Part shown: piece after piece, positions 10,402 through 19,265 of the stretch
Numbering within the stretch: position 1 is the stretch's first letter
Layout: every line of letters begins with the position of its first letter
Source of the DNA: Rohdeia sp041398665
GTDB lineage: Bacteria > Planctomycetota > UBA1135 > GCA-002686595
Direction: 5' to 3'
DNA length: 64,000 nucleotides
Assembly: GCA_041398665.1 (NCBI GenBank)
Contig: JAWKUH010000031.1
Location: 1-64,000 of the forward strand
The notes under the pieces: model-generated
The model's input: only the letters and a program-made list of their open reading frames with translations
Databases searched by the model: none
Told to the model about the DNA's origin: nothing
Position numbers and translations under genes: made by a program

Positions 10402-10607
10402 TCCCGCGAGGAGTCGCTCCCGAGCGCCCGCGGTGCCGACCGTCCCTGGTGGGGCGCGGCGCGCCGTGGGCGCCGACGTTCGCAGGTGCGCCCGGCCGGT
10501 CCCGGCTCGGCGCCCTGCGACGTGAAGTCCACTCGACGAATTCCACGACCAACCAACCGACCCGTCGCGCGACACGCGCGTCGACACGTTCCAACGGAGA
10601 CCTTTCC

Positions 10608-11456
10608 ATGACCATTTCTGCGAGCCTCGTCCGCGAGCTGCGCGACAAGACCGGCGCGGCGATGATGGACTGCAAGAAGGCCCTCGAGGCCGTCGGCGGC
10701 GACATGGAGGCCGCGCTCGACCAACTCCGCAAGCAGGGCCTCAAGACCGCCGCGAAGAAGGCGGGTCGCGAGACCTCCGAGGGCCGCGTCAGCTCGCGGA
10801 TCTCGGACGACGCCCGCATGGGCGCGATGGTCGCGGTGCGCTGCGAGACGGACTTCGTCGCCAACACCGACGACTTCGGCAGCATGCTCATGCGCTACTC
10901 CGCGACGGCGCTCGCCGCCGACCTGCCGGAGGGCGAGGCCGCGGACCACTTCATGAGCCAGACCGTCGGCGGCGTGACCGTCGAGGAGGACCTGAAGTCG
11001 GTGATCGGCCGCCTCGGCGAGAACATCGTCATCGCCCGCGTCGCCCGCATCGCGGTGCCCGACGGCTACGTCGCGACGTACGTCCACCACAACCACAAGG
11101 TCGGCGCGCTCGCGGCCGTCCGCACCGACGCGGACCGCGCGAAGGCGGAGGCCTTCCTCGGTCGTCTGTGCCAGCACATCGCCTTCACGAAGCCGGCCTA
11201 CGCCGTTCCCGCGGACGTCCCGGCCGACGTGATCGAGCGCGAGCGTCAGGTGCACCTCGAGAGCGAGGAGCTCGCCAGCAAGCCGGCCGAGATCCGCGAG
11301 AAGATCGTCGAGGGCAAGATGAAGGCCTTCTACAAGGAGGTCTGCCTGCTCGAGCAGGGTTGGATCTTCGACGCCGGCACGAGCGTCCAGAAGGCGATCA
11401 CGAGCGAGCTCGGAGCGAACGCGTCGCTCGCGGGCTACGCCGTGTTCGAGATCTGA
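10608..11456 (+). CDS. tsf: Elongation factor Ts
   Basis: 282 aa starting MTISASLVRELRDKTGAAMMDCKKAL. The EF-Tu-contacting TDFVAN motif is present, as are the N-terminal UBA-like domain and two-lobed core. EF-Ts exchanges GDP for GTP on EF-Tu. The ATG at 10608 follows a GGAGA ribosome binding site at 10596. A 206-nt spacer separates it from rpsB, in which I see no gene. It is followed by a long inverted repeat. Confidence 0.97.
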   Translation: MTISASLVRELRDKTGAAMMDCKKALEAVGGDMEAALDQLRKQGLKTAAKKAGRETSEGRVSSRISDDARMGAMVAVRCETDFVANTDDFGSMLMRYSATALAADLPEGEAADHFMSQTVGGVTVEEDLKSVIGRLGENIVIARVARIAVPDGYVATYVHHNHKVGALAAVRTDADRAKAEAFLGRLCQHIAFTKPAYAVPADVPADVIERERQVHLESEELASKPAEIREKIVEGKMKAFYKEVCLLEQGWIFDAGTSVQKAITSELGANASLAGYAVFEI

Positions 11457-11475
11457 CGCTCGTCGCCGAGCCTCG

Positions 11476-11549
11476 ACCGAAGTCGACCTCGCGGGGGCCG
11501 ATCGGCGCGCCGAGCGCACCGATCGGCCCCCGCGAGTGTTGACTTCGGT
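11476..11549. terminator. Large inverted repeat between tsf and pyrH
   Basis: An 18-bp perfect stem (11488-11505 with 11519-11536, 13-nt loop) is extended by a second 9-bp stem (11476-11484 with 11541-11549) across a small internal loop. The hairpin is far stronger than needed for termination and has no U-tract. It could terminate tsf, protect mRNA ends, or adjust expression between tsf and pyrH. Confidence 0.6.
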
Positions 11550-11616
11550 CCCGGCCGCGCACGAAACGGCGCCTGCCGCGTGCACGCGGCGTCGCCAGGT
11601 GGTATCCGATGCTCCT

Positions 11617-12339
11617 GTGACGACGACGACGTACAAGCGGGTCCTGCTCAAGCTCTCCGGTGAGGCGCTCGGCGACCCCGAGTCCGGCCACGGCATCGAC
11701 CCCGACCTCGGTGAACCTCGTCGCCGAGCAGATCGCGCGCGTCGCGGCGTCCGGTGTCGAGGTCGCCATCGTCCGCGGCGGGGGCAAACATCCTCCGCGG
11801 GGCGGAGTTCAGCCGCCTCGGCACACCGCGCGAGCGCGGACTACATGGGCATGCTCGGCACGGTGATCAACGGCATCGCGTTGACCGAGGCGATCGAGCA
11901 GGCGGGTTGTCACGCGCGCCTCATGACGGCGCTCGAGATCCGGCAGGTCGCCGAGCCCTTCGTGCGCCGCCGCGCCCTGCGCCACCTCGAGAAGGGGCGC
12001 GTCGTGATCCTGTCCGCGGGCACGGGCAATCCGTTCTTCACGACGGACACCGCGGCGTCGCTGCGGGCGACCGAGCCCGCCTGCGACGTGCTGCTCAAGG
12101 CCACGAAGGTGGACGGGGTCTACACCGCCGACCCGAAGCGCGACGCCTCCGCCGTCCGCTTCGAGCGGCTGACGTACATGGAGGTCCTGAGCAAGGGCCT
12201 GCGCGTCATGGACGGCACCGCGATCACGCTCTGCATGGAGCAGAAGCTGCCGGTCGTCGTCTTCGACATGTTCGAGCCCGGTAACATCGAGCGGGTCGCC
12301 CGCGGCGACGAGATCGGCACCCGCATCGAGGCCGTCTGA
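11617..12339 (+). CDS. pyrH: UMP kinase, three +1 frameshifts
   Basis: Starts at GTG 11617 (VTTTTYKRVLLKLSGEAL). Three frames must be joined. After GIDPDL the protein continues as NLVAEQIARVAASGVEVAIVRGG. It then shifts to NILRGAEFSRLGT, and finally back to ADYMGMLGTVINGIALTEAIEQ. Each step is a +1 shift, near 11712, 11790 and 11835, and together they restore the original frame. The C-terminal half is perfectly conserved (CDVLLKATKVDGVYTADP). UMP kinase makes UDP for nucleic acid synthesis and is normally essential, so sequencing insertions are more likely than a true pseudogene. Confidence 0.88.
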   Translation: MTTTTYKRVLLKLSGEALGDPESGHGIDPDLGEPRRRADRARRGVRCRGRHRPRRGQTSSAGRSSAASAHRASADYMGMLGTVINGIALTEAIEQAGCHARLMTALEIRQVAEPFVRRRALRHLEKGRVVILSAGTGNPFFTTDTAASLRATEPACDVLLKATKVDGVYTADPKRDASAVRFERLTYMEVLSKGLRVMDGTAITLCMEQKLPVVVFDMFEPGNIERVARGDEIGTRIEAV

Positions 12340-12399
12340 GCACCGGGCCGAGGACTGGAACCGCCGGGGTGTGCGCCCCCGGCGACAAGGAGGAGGAGC

Positions 12400-12958
12400 A
12401 TGACCGTCGAACACAGCGTCCCGAAGGACACCAAGTCGCGCTACCAGAAGGCTCTCGACCACCTCGGCGACATGCTGCGGTCGATCCGGACGGGTCGCGC
12501 GACGTCGACTCTCGTCGACAACATCCGCGTCGACTACGGCACGCCGACGCCGATCTCGCAGCTCGCCTCGGTGACGATTCCCGAGGCGCGTCAGATCGCG
12601 ATCAAGCCCTTCGACGCCTCGATCCTGGAAGGAGATCGGCAAGGCGCTCAGCAAGAGCGACCTCGGCGCCGCGCCCCAGGACGACGGCAAGATGGTCCGC
12701 ATCACGCTCCCGCCGCTCTCCGGCGACCAGCGGCAGAAGTTCGCGGCGAAGGCCAAGGAGCTCTGCGAGGAGACCCGCGTCGCGATGCGCAACGTCCGAC
12801 GCGACATGAACAAGCACATCGACCAGATGAAGAAGGACGGTGAGCTGACCGAGGACGAGCACAAGAAGCTCCACGACGACATCCAGCACGCGCTCAAGGA
12901 CTGGGAGGGCAAGATCGACCAGGCCCACGAGAAGAAGGTCGCGGAGATCATGGAGTAG
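12400..12958 (+). CDS. frr: Ribosome recycling factor, one +1 frameshift
   Basis: The first frame gives MTVEHSVPKDTKSRYQKALDHLGDMLRSIRTGRA and YGTPTPISQLASVTIPEARQIAIKPFDASIL. After about 12628 the frame moves +1 and continues KEIGKALSKSDLGAAPQDDGKMVRITLPPLS to the TAG at 12956. The joined product is about 185 aa, the usual RRF length, with the conserved ribosome-splitting three-helix domain (NVRRDMNKHI). An AAGGAGGAGG-like site precedes the ATG. RRF with EF-G recycles ribosomes and is essential in most bacteria. Confidence 0.92.
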
Positions 12959-12977
12959 GTCGGGCGGGGCCGACTCG

Positions 12978-13030
12978 CGTGGAGCCGACCGGCCGGTCCC
13001 GACGGGGCGGCGGGTCCGCCCGACTCCACG
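12978..13030. terminator. Possible structured terminator after frr
   Basis: CGTGGAG at 12978 pairs with CTCCACG at 13024, with further self-complementary GC stretches inside. There is no U-tract. Confidence 0.35.
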
Positions 13031-13074
13031 TCGGAGAACCGGCGCGCCGGGACCTGCCCTCGACCCCGAGGCCG

Positions 13075-13080
13075 TATCCT
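13075..13080 (+). promoter_or_regulatory. -10-like TATCCT upstream of tRNA-Lys
   Basis: TATCCT lies 32 nt before the mature tRNA 5' end. No convincing -35 hexamer is seen. Confidence 0.4.
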
Positions 13081-13112
13081 CTTCACCGCTCGTCCGCTCC
13101 CCGGACGGACAC

Positions 13113-13185
<73 letters not shown>

Positions 13186-13277
13186 CCACCCACCTCGGCC
13201 GCGCGCGGCAGCGACAGCACGCTGCAACGCGAGCTCGGCGCGAGGACACGAGTTCGCTCGAGGATCTCCTCGGGCAC

Positions 13278-13355
13278 GGGTGTATAGCTCAGTTGGTAGA
13301 GCAGCAACTGGCTCTTAACTGTTGGTCCTAGGTTCGAGCCCCAGTGGGCTACCCA
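13278..13355 (+). tRNA. Degenerate tRNA-Lys (CTT)-like
   Basis: Clearly related to the tRNA-Lys 90 nt upstream. It keeps GGGTGTATAGCTCAGTTGG, the loop CTCTTAA (anticodon CTT) and CTAGGTTCGAGCC. It has three extra bases before the anticodon stem, an anticodon stem with one mismatch and two wobbles, an A-C mismatch in the T stem, and about 5 nt excess overall. CCA follows at 13356. It could be a decayed or mis-assembled tRNA-Lys(CTT). Confidence 0.55.
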
Positions 13356-13399
13356 CCACCATGCGAGGGCGCCGCCGGTTGCCGGTGGTGCCCCTCGTG

Positions 13400-13690
13400 C
13401 TCTTCCGGCGGCGCCTGCGGCGCCGAGGACCACGCAGGAAGACACGAAGCGAACGGCAGGAAGGACTCGAAGAACACGAAGGCGCCGCTCCGCGGCGCGG
13501 ACGCAGGCCCGCGGGTCGCGGCTGCGCCCCGCGGGTCCCTGCGTCCTTCAGGTTCCGCCGCCGAAGGCGGCGCCTTCCGGTTCTTCGCGTTCTTCGTGTT
13601 TCGATTCGTGGTCGCGCGGCCGGTAGGCCGCGCGCCGCGCCTCGAGGAGCCCGAATTTGCTGCGCGCGGCGCCTTCGGCGCCGGGAACAC
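13400..13690. repeat. Repeat island: GAAGAACACGAAGG-type inverted repeats
   Basis: No credible gene. Direct and inverted copies of a GAAGAACACGAAGG-like motif (about 13470 and, reversed, about 13580-13605) and several GGCGCC-centred hairpins fill the stretch. Related sequences occur at 54.2 kb. With the next element, the 13359-13954 interval is about 590 nt of repeats between a tRNA and the end of the aminopeptidase gene. Confidence 0.6.
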
Positions 13691-13691
13691 T

Positions 13692-13844
13692 GGTTCACAG
13701 GGAGCCGGGGAGGACGGGGAGGTGGAACGCTACCGTTGATCGACGAGCCGTTGCGGTGCGCGGTGACGACGGGTCGCCGGAATCGTCGAGTTGCGGAACG
13801 ACTCGCAGGTGTCCCTCCCCGTCCTCCCCGGCTCCCTGTGAACC
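13692..13844. repeat. Family A element: 30-nt perfect inverted repeats
   Basis: The left arm at 13692-13721 starts GGTTCACAGGGAGCCGGGG. Its exact reverse complement is at 13815-13844, separated by 93 nt. Related elements occur at 44216-44297 and 48383-48467. A unit resembling the 54.3-kb tandem repeat lies directly to its right (about 13852-13876). Confidence 0.8.
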
Positions 13845-13954
13845 TGCGTGGTCCCGCGCGGCGCGAAGCGGCGCGCTGTGTTCTGCCGCGCGCCACGGAC
13901 TGGAGCGCCCGTCCTCTCGCGCACGCGCCTCGCCACCCCTTCGACCCTTCCGAA

Positions 13955-15281
13955 TCAGAGACAGGCGTCCGCCATCTCCGCACAGGCGTGCTCCACGTCG
14001 TCGATCTCCTTCGGCACGTCGACGGTGAGCACCTCGTGGCCCTTCTCGGTCACGAGCACGTCGTCCTCGATGCGGATGCCGATGCCGCGCCAGCGCGCGT
14101 CGCTGAGTTCGTCGTCGGGCGCGACGTACACGCCGGGCTCGACCGTGAGGACCATGCCGGGCGCGAGCCTGCGCGGCTCGCCGCCGCCGTCGAAGTACGC
14201 GCCGACGTCGTGCACGTCGATCCCGAGCCAGTGGCTCGTCTTGTGCATGTAGACGCGGGAGTAGCTCCGCTTCGAGATCACCTCGTCGAGGCTGCCCTCG
14301 AGGATCCCGAGCTCGATCAGTCCCTCGCACAGCGTGCGCAGCGCGGCGCCGTGGACCTCGTCGAAGGCCGCGCCCGGGCGCACAGCGGCGATCGCGGCCT
14401 TCGGCCGCGAGCACGACCGCGTAGAGGTCGCGCTGCTCCGGCGTGAACGTCCCGTCGACCGGGAAGGTGCGCGTGACGTCGGCGGCGTAGTGCGCGTACT
14501 CGCAGCCCGCGTCGACGAGCAGGAGCTCGCCCGCAGCGAGCGGCGCGTCGTTCTCGTGGTAGTGCAGGATGCAGGCGTTCGCGCCTCCCGCGACGATGCT
14601 GCCGTAGGCCTCGCTCGCTGCCCGCCTTGCGGAAGTGGTAGGAGAGCAGCGCGTCGATCTCGGCCTCGTTGACGCCGGGCCGAGCGAGCGCCATCGCCGC
14701 CCGGTGCGCCTCGCCCGTGATCTGCGCGCGGCGCGGCGCATCACGGCGACCTCGGCCGGCGTCTTGAAGAGGCGCAGCTCGCCGACGAGTTCGGTCGCGC
14801 TCGACCACTCGACCGGCGCTCGGCGACCCAACTTCGCCCTGGCGCGGCGCGTCCGCGCGAGCACACCCGACATCGCGCGGTCGCGCGCCTCGTCGTCGCC
14901 CGTCGCGTAGTAGACCTTCGAATAGCCCTCGAGCAGGGAGCCCAGCTCGTCGTAGACCTTCGCCACGTCGCGCGCCTCGTCGACCGCAAGAGCGCCCGGC
15001 GCGCGTTCGACGCCCACGCGTCGACCCGTCCAGGTCTCCTCGGCCGCGTCGCGCTCGCGCAGGAACAGCACGCTCGCCGGCGTCCCGACCGGGCAGAAGG
15101 ACGAGGCACGCGCCGGGCTCGGCGAAACCGGTCGCCCACCAGAAGTCGCTCCCCGACGGAAGCGGTACTCGGAGTCGCCGTTGCGGAGCTTCGGCGTGTT
15201 GGTGAAGAGGACGGCGGCGGCTTCCTGCCGGCGGAGCTCGTCGAGCAGCCGGTGCCGGTTCGTGCGGTGGAGTTCGCTCAT
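13955..15281 (-). pseudogene. pepP: Xaa-Pro aminopeptidase (M24B), five frameshifts
   Basis: Starts MSELHRTNRHRLLDELRR at ATG 15281 and ends at 13955. The M24 pita-bread catalytic half is complete. Metal-ligand segments are VDAGCEYAHYAADVTRTF (two Asp), MHKTSHWLGIDVHDVG (His), VLTVEPGVYV (Glu) and GIRIEDDVLV (Glu). The frame must be changed near 15150, 15090, 14735, 14625 and 14390 to read it through. The enzyme removes N-terminal residues before proline in the cytoplasm. Every conserved segment is preserved within its frame, so either decay is very recent or these are indel errors. Confidence 0.82.
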
Positions 15282-15431
15282 GTCGTGGCTCGCGGTTCGG
15301 ACGGGTCCTCCTTCGGTCGCCGGAGGCCCTCGCCCGGAATCGAGTCCGGCGAGCATAGCGACCGGTCCCCGCCGCGAGGCCTTCCGCACGGGCCTAGGCG
15401 TCCGCACGCTCCGCCCCGCGTTCCCGCTCGG

Positions 15432-16049
15432 TCAGCGCGGACCCGCGTCGGACCCTGCACCGAGGGCGAACCGTTCGAGGTGTCGCGTCAGGTCGCGGAG
15501 CAGCGCGGGGCGTCGCTCGCGCGGCGAGAGGTCGACGGTGTAGGGGAGCGGTCCGCGCGCGAGGTCGTCGAGCCCGAGGCGGCGGATCTCGAACGGGAAC
15601 AGCGCTTCGCACGCCGCCGCGAAACCCTCGAGGTAGGGCGCGTCGGCGTCGGCCGCGTCGAAGAGGACGGGCAGCCCCATCACCTCGATCCCGCGCGGGA
15701 CGCTCGCCGGCGGCTCGGCCGGCCACGCCACGTCGTCGCGCGCGATGCGACCCCACAGTCGGTACCACTCGCCGACCTCCGTCAGCGCGACGGGCAGCGG
15801 TTCGCCGACCGTCTCCGCGCGGTCCCAGTCGTCGTACTCGACGGTCACGACGAAGCCGGGCGGGGCGGGGATCACCGCGGCGAAGTCGACCGGGTCGCCC
15901 TCGTCGAGACGGAAGCGCAGGTCGACGCCGTCGCCGCGCACCTCGAGTCGGGCCGAGATCGACGACCCGCCGATCGCGATCCCCGAGATCTGAGCCCTCG
16001 CGCGACGGGAGACCTCCGCATCGGGGGGCGTCAGCGCGGGGCGGAGCAC
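15432..16049 (-). CDS. Hypothetical protein
   Basis: 205 aa from a GTG at 16049. I recognise no family. It is soluble, with alternating short beta-like stretches in the first half (SSISARLEVRGDGVDLRFRL, FVVTVEYDDWDRAETVGE) and a mixed alpha C-terminus. The start is uncertain. It lies just downstream of another broken hypothetical on the same strand, and they may form a pair. Codon use and GC match the surroundings. Confidence 0.5.
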   Translation of the reverse strand: MLRPALTPPDAEVSRRARAQISGIAIGGSSISARLEVRGDGVDLRFRLDEGDPVDFAAVIPAPPGFVVTVEYDDWDRAETVGEPLPVALTEVGEWYRLWGRIARDDVAWPAEPPASVPRGIEVMGLPVLFDAADADAPYLEGFAAACEALFPFEIRRLGLDDLARGPLPYTVDLSPRERRPALLRDLTRHLERFALGAGSDAGPR

Positions 16050-16094
16050 GCAGCCCTCCGCGAGGCCCGCTCGCGCGTGTCGACGTCGAGCGCG

Positions 16095-16590
16095 CTACCG
16101 AGCGAAGTGGGGGAAGAGACGCCCGGCGAGTTCGGGGTCGATGGCCGCGAGCGCCTCGAGGTGTCGCCATCCGTCGGCGTCGCGGCCCTGGTGGAGCGCG
16201 GCGATCGCGAGACGGGCGCGCCGCTGCTCGATCCTGTTCGGCGCCGTCGCGCTCGGCCGCGACGTCCCTCGCGAAGGCGCGCCAACGCGCGCTCCACGAC
16301 GGGTCGCCGTGCGCGACGTCCTCGGCCAGGGATCGTCGATCCTGGGACTCCACCGGTGCTCGGGAGAGCGGCGAGGGTCGCCGCCGCCATCGAGGACGTC
16401 CGGCAGCGTGATCGTCCATTCGCGCGGCACCCTCGCTCCGAGCGGCCTCGTGCGATCCCGCAGGCCTGGCACGCCGATCCGCGTGCCCGGCGACGCGGGC
16501 GACCGAGAGCGCGACGAACGCCCCGAGGATCGGCGCGATCGCGCGCAGCGTGAGGAGCTTCGCTCCATGGCGAGGCGAGGGCGGCGCCCG
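16095..16590 (-). pseudogene. Frameshifted hypothetical with N-terminal membrane anchor
   Basis: Three frames contribute. One gives a hydrophobic N-terminus (LTLRAIAPILGAFVALSVARVAG). A middle part reads LAEDVAHGDPSWSARWRAFARDVAAE. The last reads EQRRARLAIAALHQGRDADGWRHLEALAAIDPELAGRLFPHFAR before a TAG at 16095. The C-terminus is TPR-like in character. At least two shifts are needed and the start cannot be fixed. The reconstruction is tentative. Confidence 0.35.
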
Positions 16591-16682
16591 CGGCGGGGCG
16601 TCCGGTTAGCCTATCGCGCAGCGAGCGCGCCGAACCACGGCCGCCCCCGACACGCCCGAGACGCGACGCACCCCGACCCACG

Positions 16683-16942
16683 ATGATCGACAAAGAACTC
16701 CTCGAGATCCTCGCCTGCCCGGCGACCTACCAGACGCTCGCGGAGGCGCCGGAGGAGCTGGTGAAGCGGCTCGAGGAGCGTCGCGCGGCGGGAACGCTGC
16801 GCACGGTCGCGGGAGCGGCGGTCGAGGGCACGATCGAGGCCGCGCTCGTCCGCGCCGACGGAAAGGTCGCCTACCCGATCCTCATGACGGCATCCCCGTC
16901 CTCCTCGTCGACGAGGGCATCGCGGTGGAGGAATCCGCCTGA
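16683..16942 (+). CDS. Trm112-like protein, one frameshift
   Basis: MIDKELLEILACPATYQTLAEAPEELV is the N-terminus of the Trm112/YcaR family. The end reads DGKVAYPIL and then, after one missing base near 16888, DGIPVLLVDEGIAVEESA to the TGA at 16940. Length is about 86 aa. Trm112 proteins are small zinc-ribbon-like partners that activate methyltransferases; bacterial versions often keep only part of the Cys set. Here one Cys (ACPA) is visible. It ends 4 nt before eboE. Confidence 0.75.
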
Positions 16943-16946
16943 CGCC

Positions 16947-18235
16947 GTGCGCTTCGCGAGTCCGACGCACGGTGGTCGCACGGTCCGGCTGGGCTACTGC
17001 CTGAACGTCCTCGCGATCGACGACCTCGCGGAGTTCGAGCGCGCGATCGAGACTCGTGCTCGCGCCGCTGCGCGAGCGTGTCGCGCCGACCGGGGAGCCT
17101 CGGTGCCGGCCTCCACCTCCTGGCGGATGGCGTTCGCCCTGTCGGAGGACCGCGCGCAGCCGCTGCGCGCACGCCTGCGCGGGCGTCTCCGCGATCACGG
17201 CATCGCGGCCTTCGCCGGCGAACGCGTTCCCCTACGAACGCTTCCACCGTCCGGGGCTCATGTCACGTGTTCCGTCCGGCGTGGGACGAGCGTGAACGCC
17301 TGCTCTACACCGGTGCCGTCGCGGTGTGCGCCGCGGCACTCGCTCCGGACGGCGCGACGACGTTCTCGATCAGTACGCACACGGGCTTCCACCGCGCGGA
17401 CGTCGGCACGCCGGAGGCGTTTGCCGCGCGCGTGCGCGACTGCGGCGCCAACCTCGACGGCGGCGCTCGTGCTCGCGAAGCTCGAGCGGCGAGCGCGCGC
17501 GCTGCGCGGGATCCTGGCACTGGAGCCGGAGCCGCGTTCGCTCGCCGGCGACACGCGCGAGTTCGCCGAGGTCTGGCCGCTCCTGCGCGACGCCGCGGCG
17601 AGCGAACTGGGGAAGCGCGGCGAGCGCGATCCCGAGGCCGTGCTCGCGCGACACGTCGGCCTGTGTCTCGACACGTGCCACGCCGCCGTCGAGTACGAAG
17701 CGCCTCGCGACGCGGCGCGTGCCGGCGCACGCGCTCGGCGCGCCGATCGGGAAGGTGCAACTCTCGAGCGCTCCCCGGCCTGACGCGCCGGCCTGTGACG
17801 ACGAGGGACGCCTCCGTCTGCTCGCGTTGGACGAGCCGGTCTACCTACCCGCTCACCGCGCGACGCGGCGAAGAACTGCTCCGACTCGGCGACCTGCCGG
17901 AGTTCGGCGCGTTGCTGTCGGAGGAGCGCGAACGCTTCCTCTCCGCCGACGAGTGGCGCTGCCACTTCCACGTCCCGCTCGACGCGCGCCGCTGCCTCTC
18001 GTGGGAGCGGGGGCTCGCGACGACGGCGGACGAGGGCGCGCGCACGCTCGCGCACCTGCTCGACGATCCGGACCTGTGGGGGACCGACGAGCTCCACGTC
18101 GAGGTCGAGACCTACACGTTCGACGTGTTGCCCGAGGAACTGCGGGCCGGTGGTCTGGTCGAGTCGCTCGCCCGCGAACTCGAGGGCGCGCGCTCGGATC
18201 GAGGCCTGCGGCCATCGAGCGTCGCCGCGGGCTGA
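16947..18235 (+). pseudogene. eboE: EboE-like TIM-barrel protein, about eight +1 frameshifts
   Basis: Joining frames gives a recognisable EboE. The N-terminus is VRLGYCLNVLAIDDLAEFERAIE, then LRERVAP and GAGLHLLADG. NAFPYERFH and FRPAWDERERLLYT follow, then TTFSISTHTGFHR. Next come LEPEP, VGLCLDTCHAAVEYE, GAPIGKVQLSSA and WRCHFHVPLD. It ends HVEVETYTFDVLPEELR. These are the signature segments of the sugar-isomerase-like EboE barrel. Frame changes fall near 17053, 17103, 17150, 17220, 17272, 17470, 17715 and 17848, all in the +1 direction. EboE belongs to the ebo set implicated in moving secondary-metabolite precursors to the periplasm. Start GTG 16947. Confidence 0.78.
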
Positions 18236-18242
18236 GAGCGAT

Positions 18243-18980
18243 TCAGGGATCGAGCGGCCCGAGCAACCAGGCCGTCACGGCCCAGCGCGGCGCGACGGCC
18301 GGGAGCACCTCGTGCTCGAGCCGGTCCGCGAGGAACAGCACGAGTCGGTCGAGCCGAGGTTCGATCGTCCGCGCCCCGTCGGGTTCGTGTGCGACGAGTT
18401 CGCCTCCGTCGCCCGGTCGCCAGTCGGGATTCAGGTAGTAGACCGCCGTCGCACGTCGGCGGCCGCCGCCCGCGAACGCGTCGAGGTGGCGGACGTAGCG
18501 TGCGCCGTCCGGCGGGTAGACCGCGAGCTGCACCTCCGAGTCGACGACGCCGAGCCAGCAGCGCTCGCGGAATTCCGTCGCGATGGCGTCGAACGTCCGC
18601 CACAGCGCGGCGAGCGGTTCCTCCGCGCGGCGCTCGAGCCACGTCGTGAGGTCGCCGCGAAGCTCCGCGTGGAGCTGCTTCTCGTCGCCTCGACCGACGG
18701 CCGCGGGCGTGAGCGACGCGCGCTCGGCGACGAGCGCGGCGCGCACGGCCGAGGCGGTCGCGTCCCCGAGGACGCCGTCCTGCACCACGGCTCGACCAGC
18801 GCCGAGTGCGGCGACGTCGCGGTCGGTGAGCCCCGGGTACGGACGGCTGCCGAGTAGGTCGAGGTCCCGCGGGACCGGTCGGATGTCGGCGGCGTCCAAG
18901 CGCGAGGATGCTCGGGCGCGGCGACCCGCGACGCAAGGGCCCGGTGCCGAACACGGCTCGCGCGCGCGGCGATCGAGCAA
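18243..18980 (-). CDS. 2-oxoglutarate/Fe(II) dioxygenase (P4Hc type)
   Basis: Up to 245 aa. The C-terminal 100 residues carry the prolyl-4-hydroxylase pattern. VRHLDAFAG holds the HxD iron ligands and AVYYLNPDWRPGDGGELVAHE the following strand. DRLVLFLADRLEHEVLP holds the distal His, and RWAVTAWL the 2OG-binding Arg. The likely reaction is hydroxylation of a protein or small molecule. The first 30-50 residues look non-coding in character, so the real start may be further in, perhaps near DAADIRPVPRDLDLLGSRPY. It is convergent with eboE (7 nt gap). Confidence 0.72.
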   Translation of the reverse strand: MLDRRAREPCSAPGPCVAGRRARASSRLDAADIRPVPRDLDLLGSRPYPGLTDRDVAALGAGRAVVQDGVLGDATASAVRAALVAERASLTPAAVGRGDEKQLHAELRGDLTTWLERRAEEPLAALWRTFDAIATEFRERCWLGVVDSEVQLAVYPPDGARYVRHLDAFAGGGRRRATAVYYLNPDWRPGDGGELVAHEPDGARTIEPRLDRLVLFLADRLEHEVLPAVAPRWAVTAWLLGPLDP

Positions 18981-18997
18981 AAGTCCCGGAGCCCTTG

Positions 18998-19026
18998 TTG
19001 ACCCGTGGAGCGGCCGTCCCTACCTT
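18998..19026 (+). promoter_or_regulatory. Promoter of tRNA-Glu
   Basis: TTGACC at 18998-19003, exactly 17 nt, then TACCTT at 19021-19026. This is the best sigma-70-type promoter in the window, and it ends 14 nt before the mature tRNA. Confidence 0.7.
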
Positions 19027-19040
19027 TCTCCGACTCGCGT

Positions 19041-19115
19041 GGCCCCTTCGTCTAGTCAGGCCTAGGACACCAGGTTTTCATCCTGGCGACAGGGGTTCAA
19101 ATCCCCTAGGGGTCA
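19041..19115 (+). tRNA. tRNA-Glu (anticodon TTC)
   Basis: A 75-nt cloverleaf. GGCCCCT pairs with AGGGGTC. The anticodon stem CCAGG/CCTGG holds the loop TTTTCAT (anticodon TTC). The T arm is GGGGTTCAAATCCCC. CCA is encoded at 19116-19118. Confidence 0.96.
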
Positions 19116-19265
19116 CCATCCTCCGCCTCGCGAGCGCGCTCCGGTCGATCCGTCGAGCGCCGAGTTCTCCGGGTGGAAGTGCGAGGCGGGCGCACCCGTC
19201 CTCGCGTCGACACCGACCCGAGACGCCCCTGGAGCGGGACGCCGAGGCGCGCCGATGATCGGCGG

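Noticed and set aside
11617..12958. Programmed +1 frameshifting in pyrH and frr
   Set aside because: Shift sites share no slippery sequence and differ from each other; similar breaks occur in unrelated neighbouring genes, which points to sequence error.
13322..14446. 374-codon plus-strand frame across the repeat island and pepP
   Set aside because: It runs through inverted repeats and antisense to conserved M24 motifs; composition is Arg/Ala noise.
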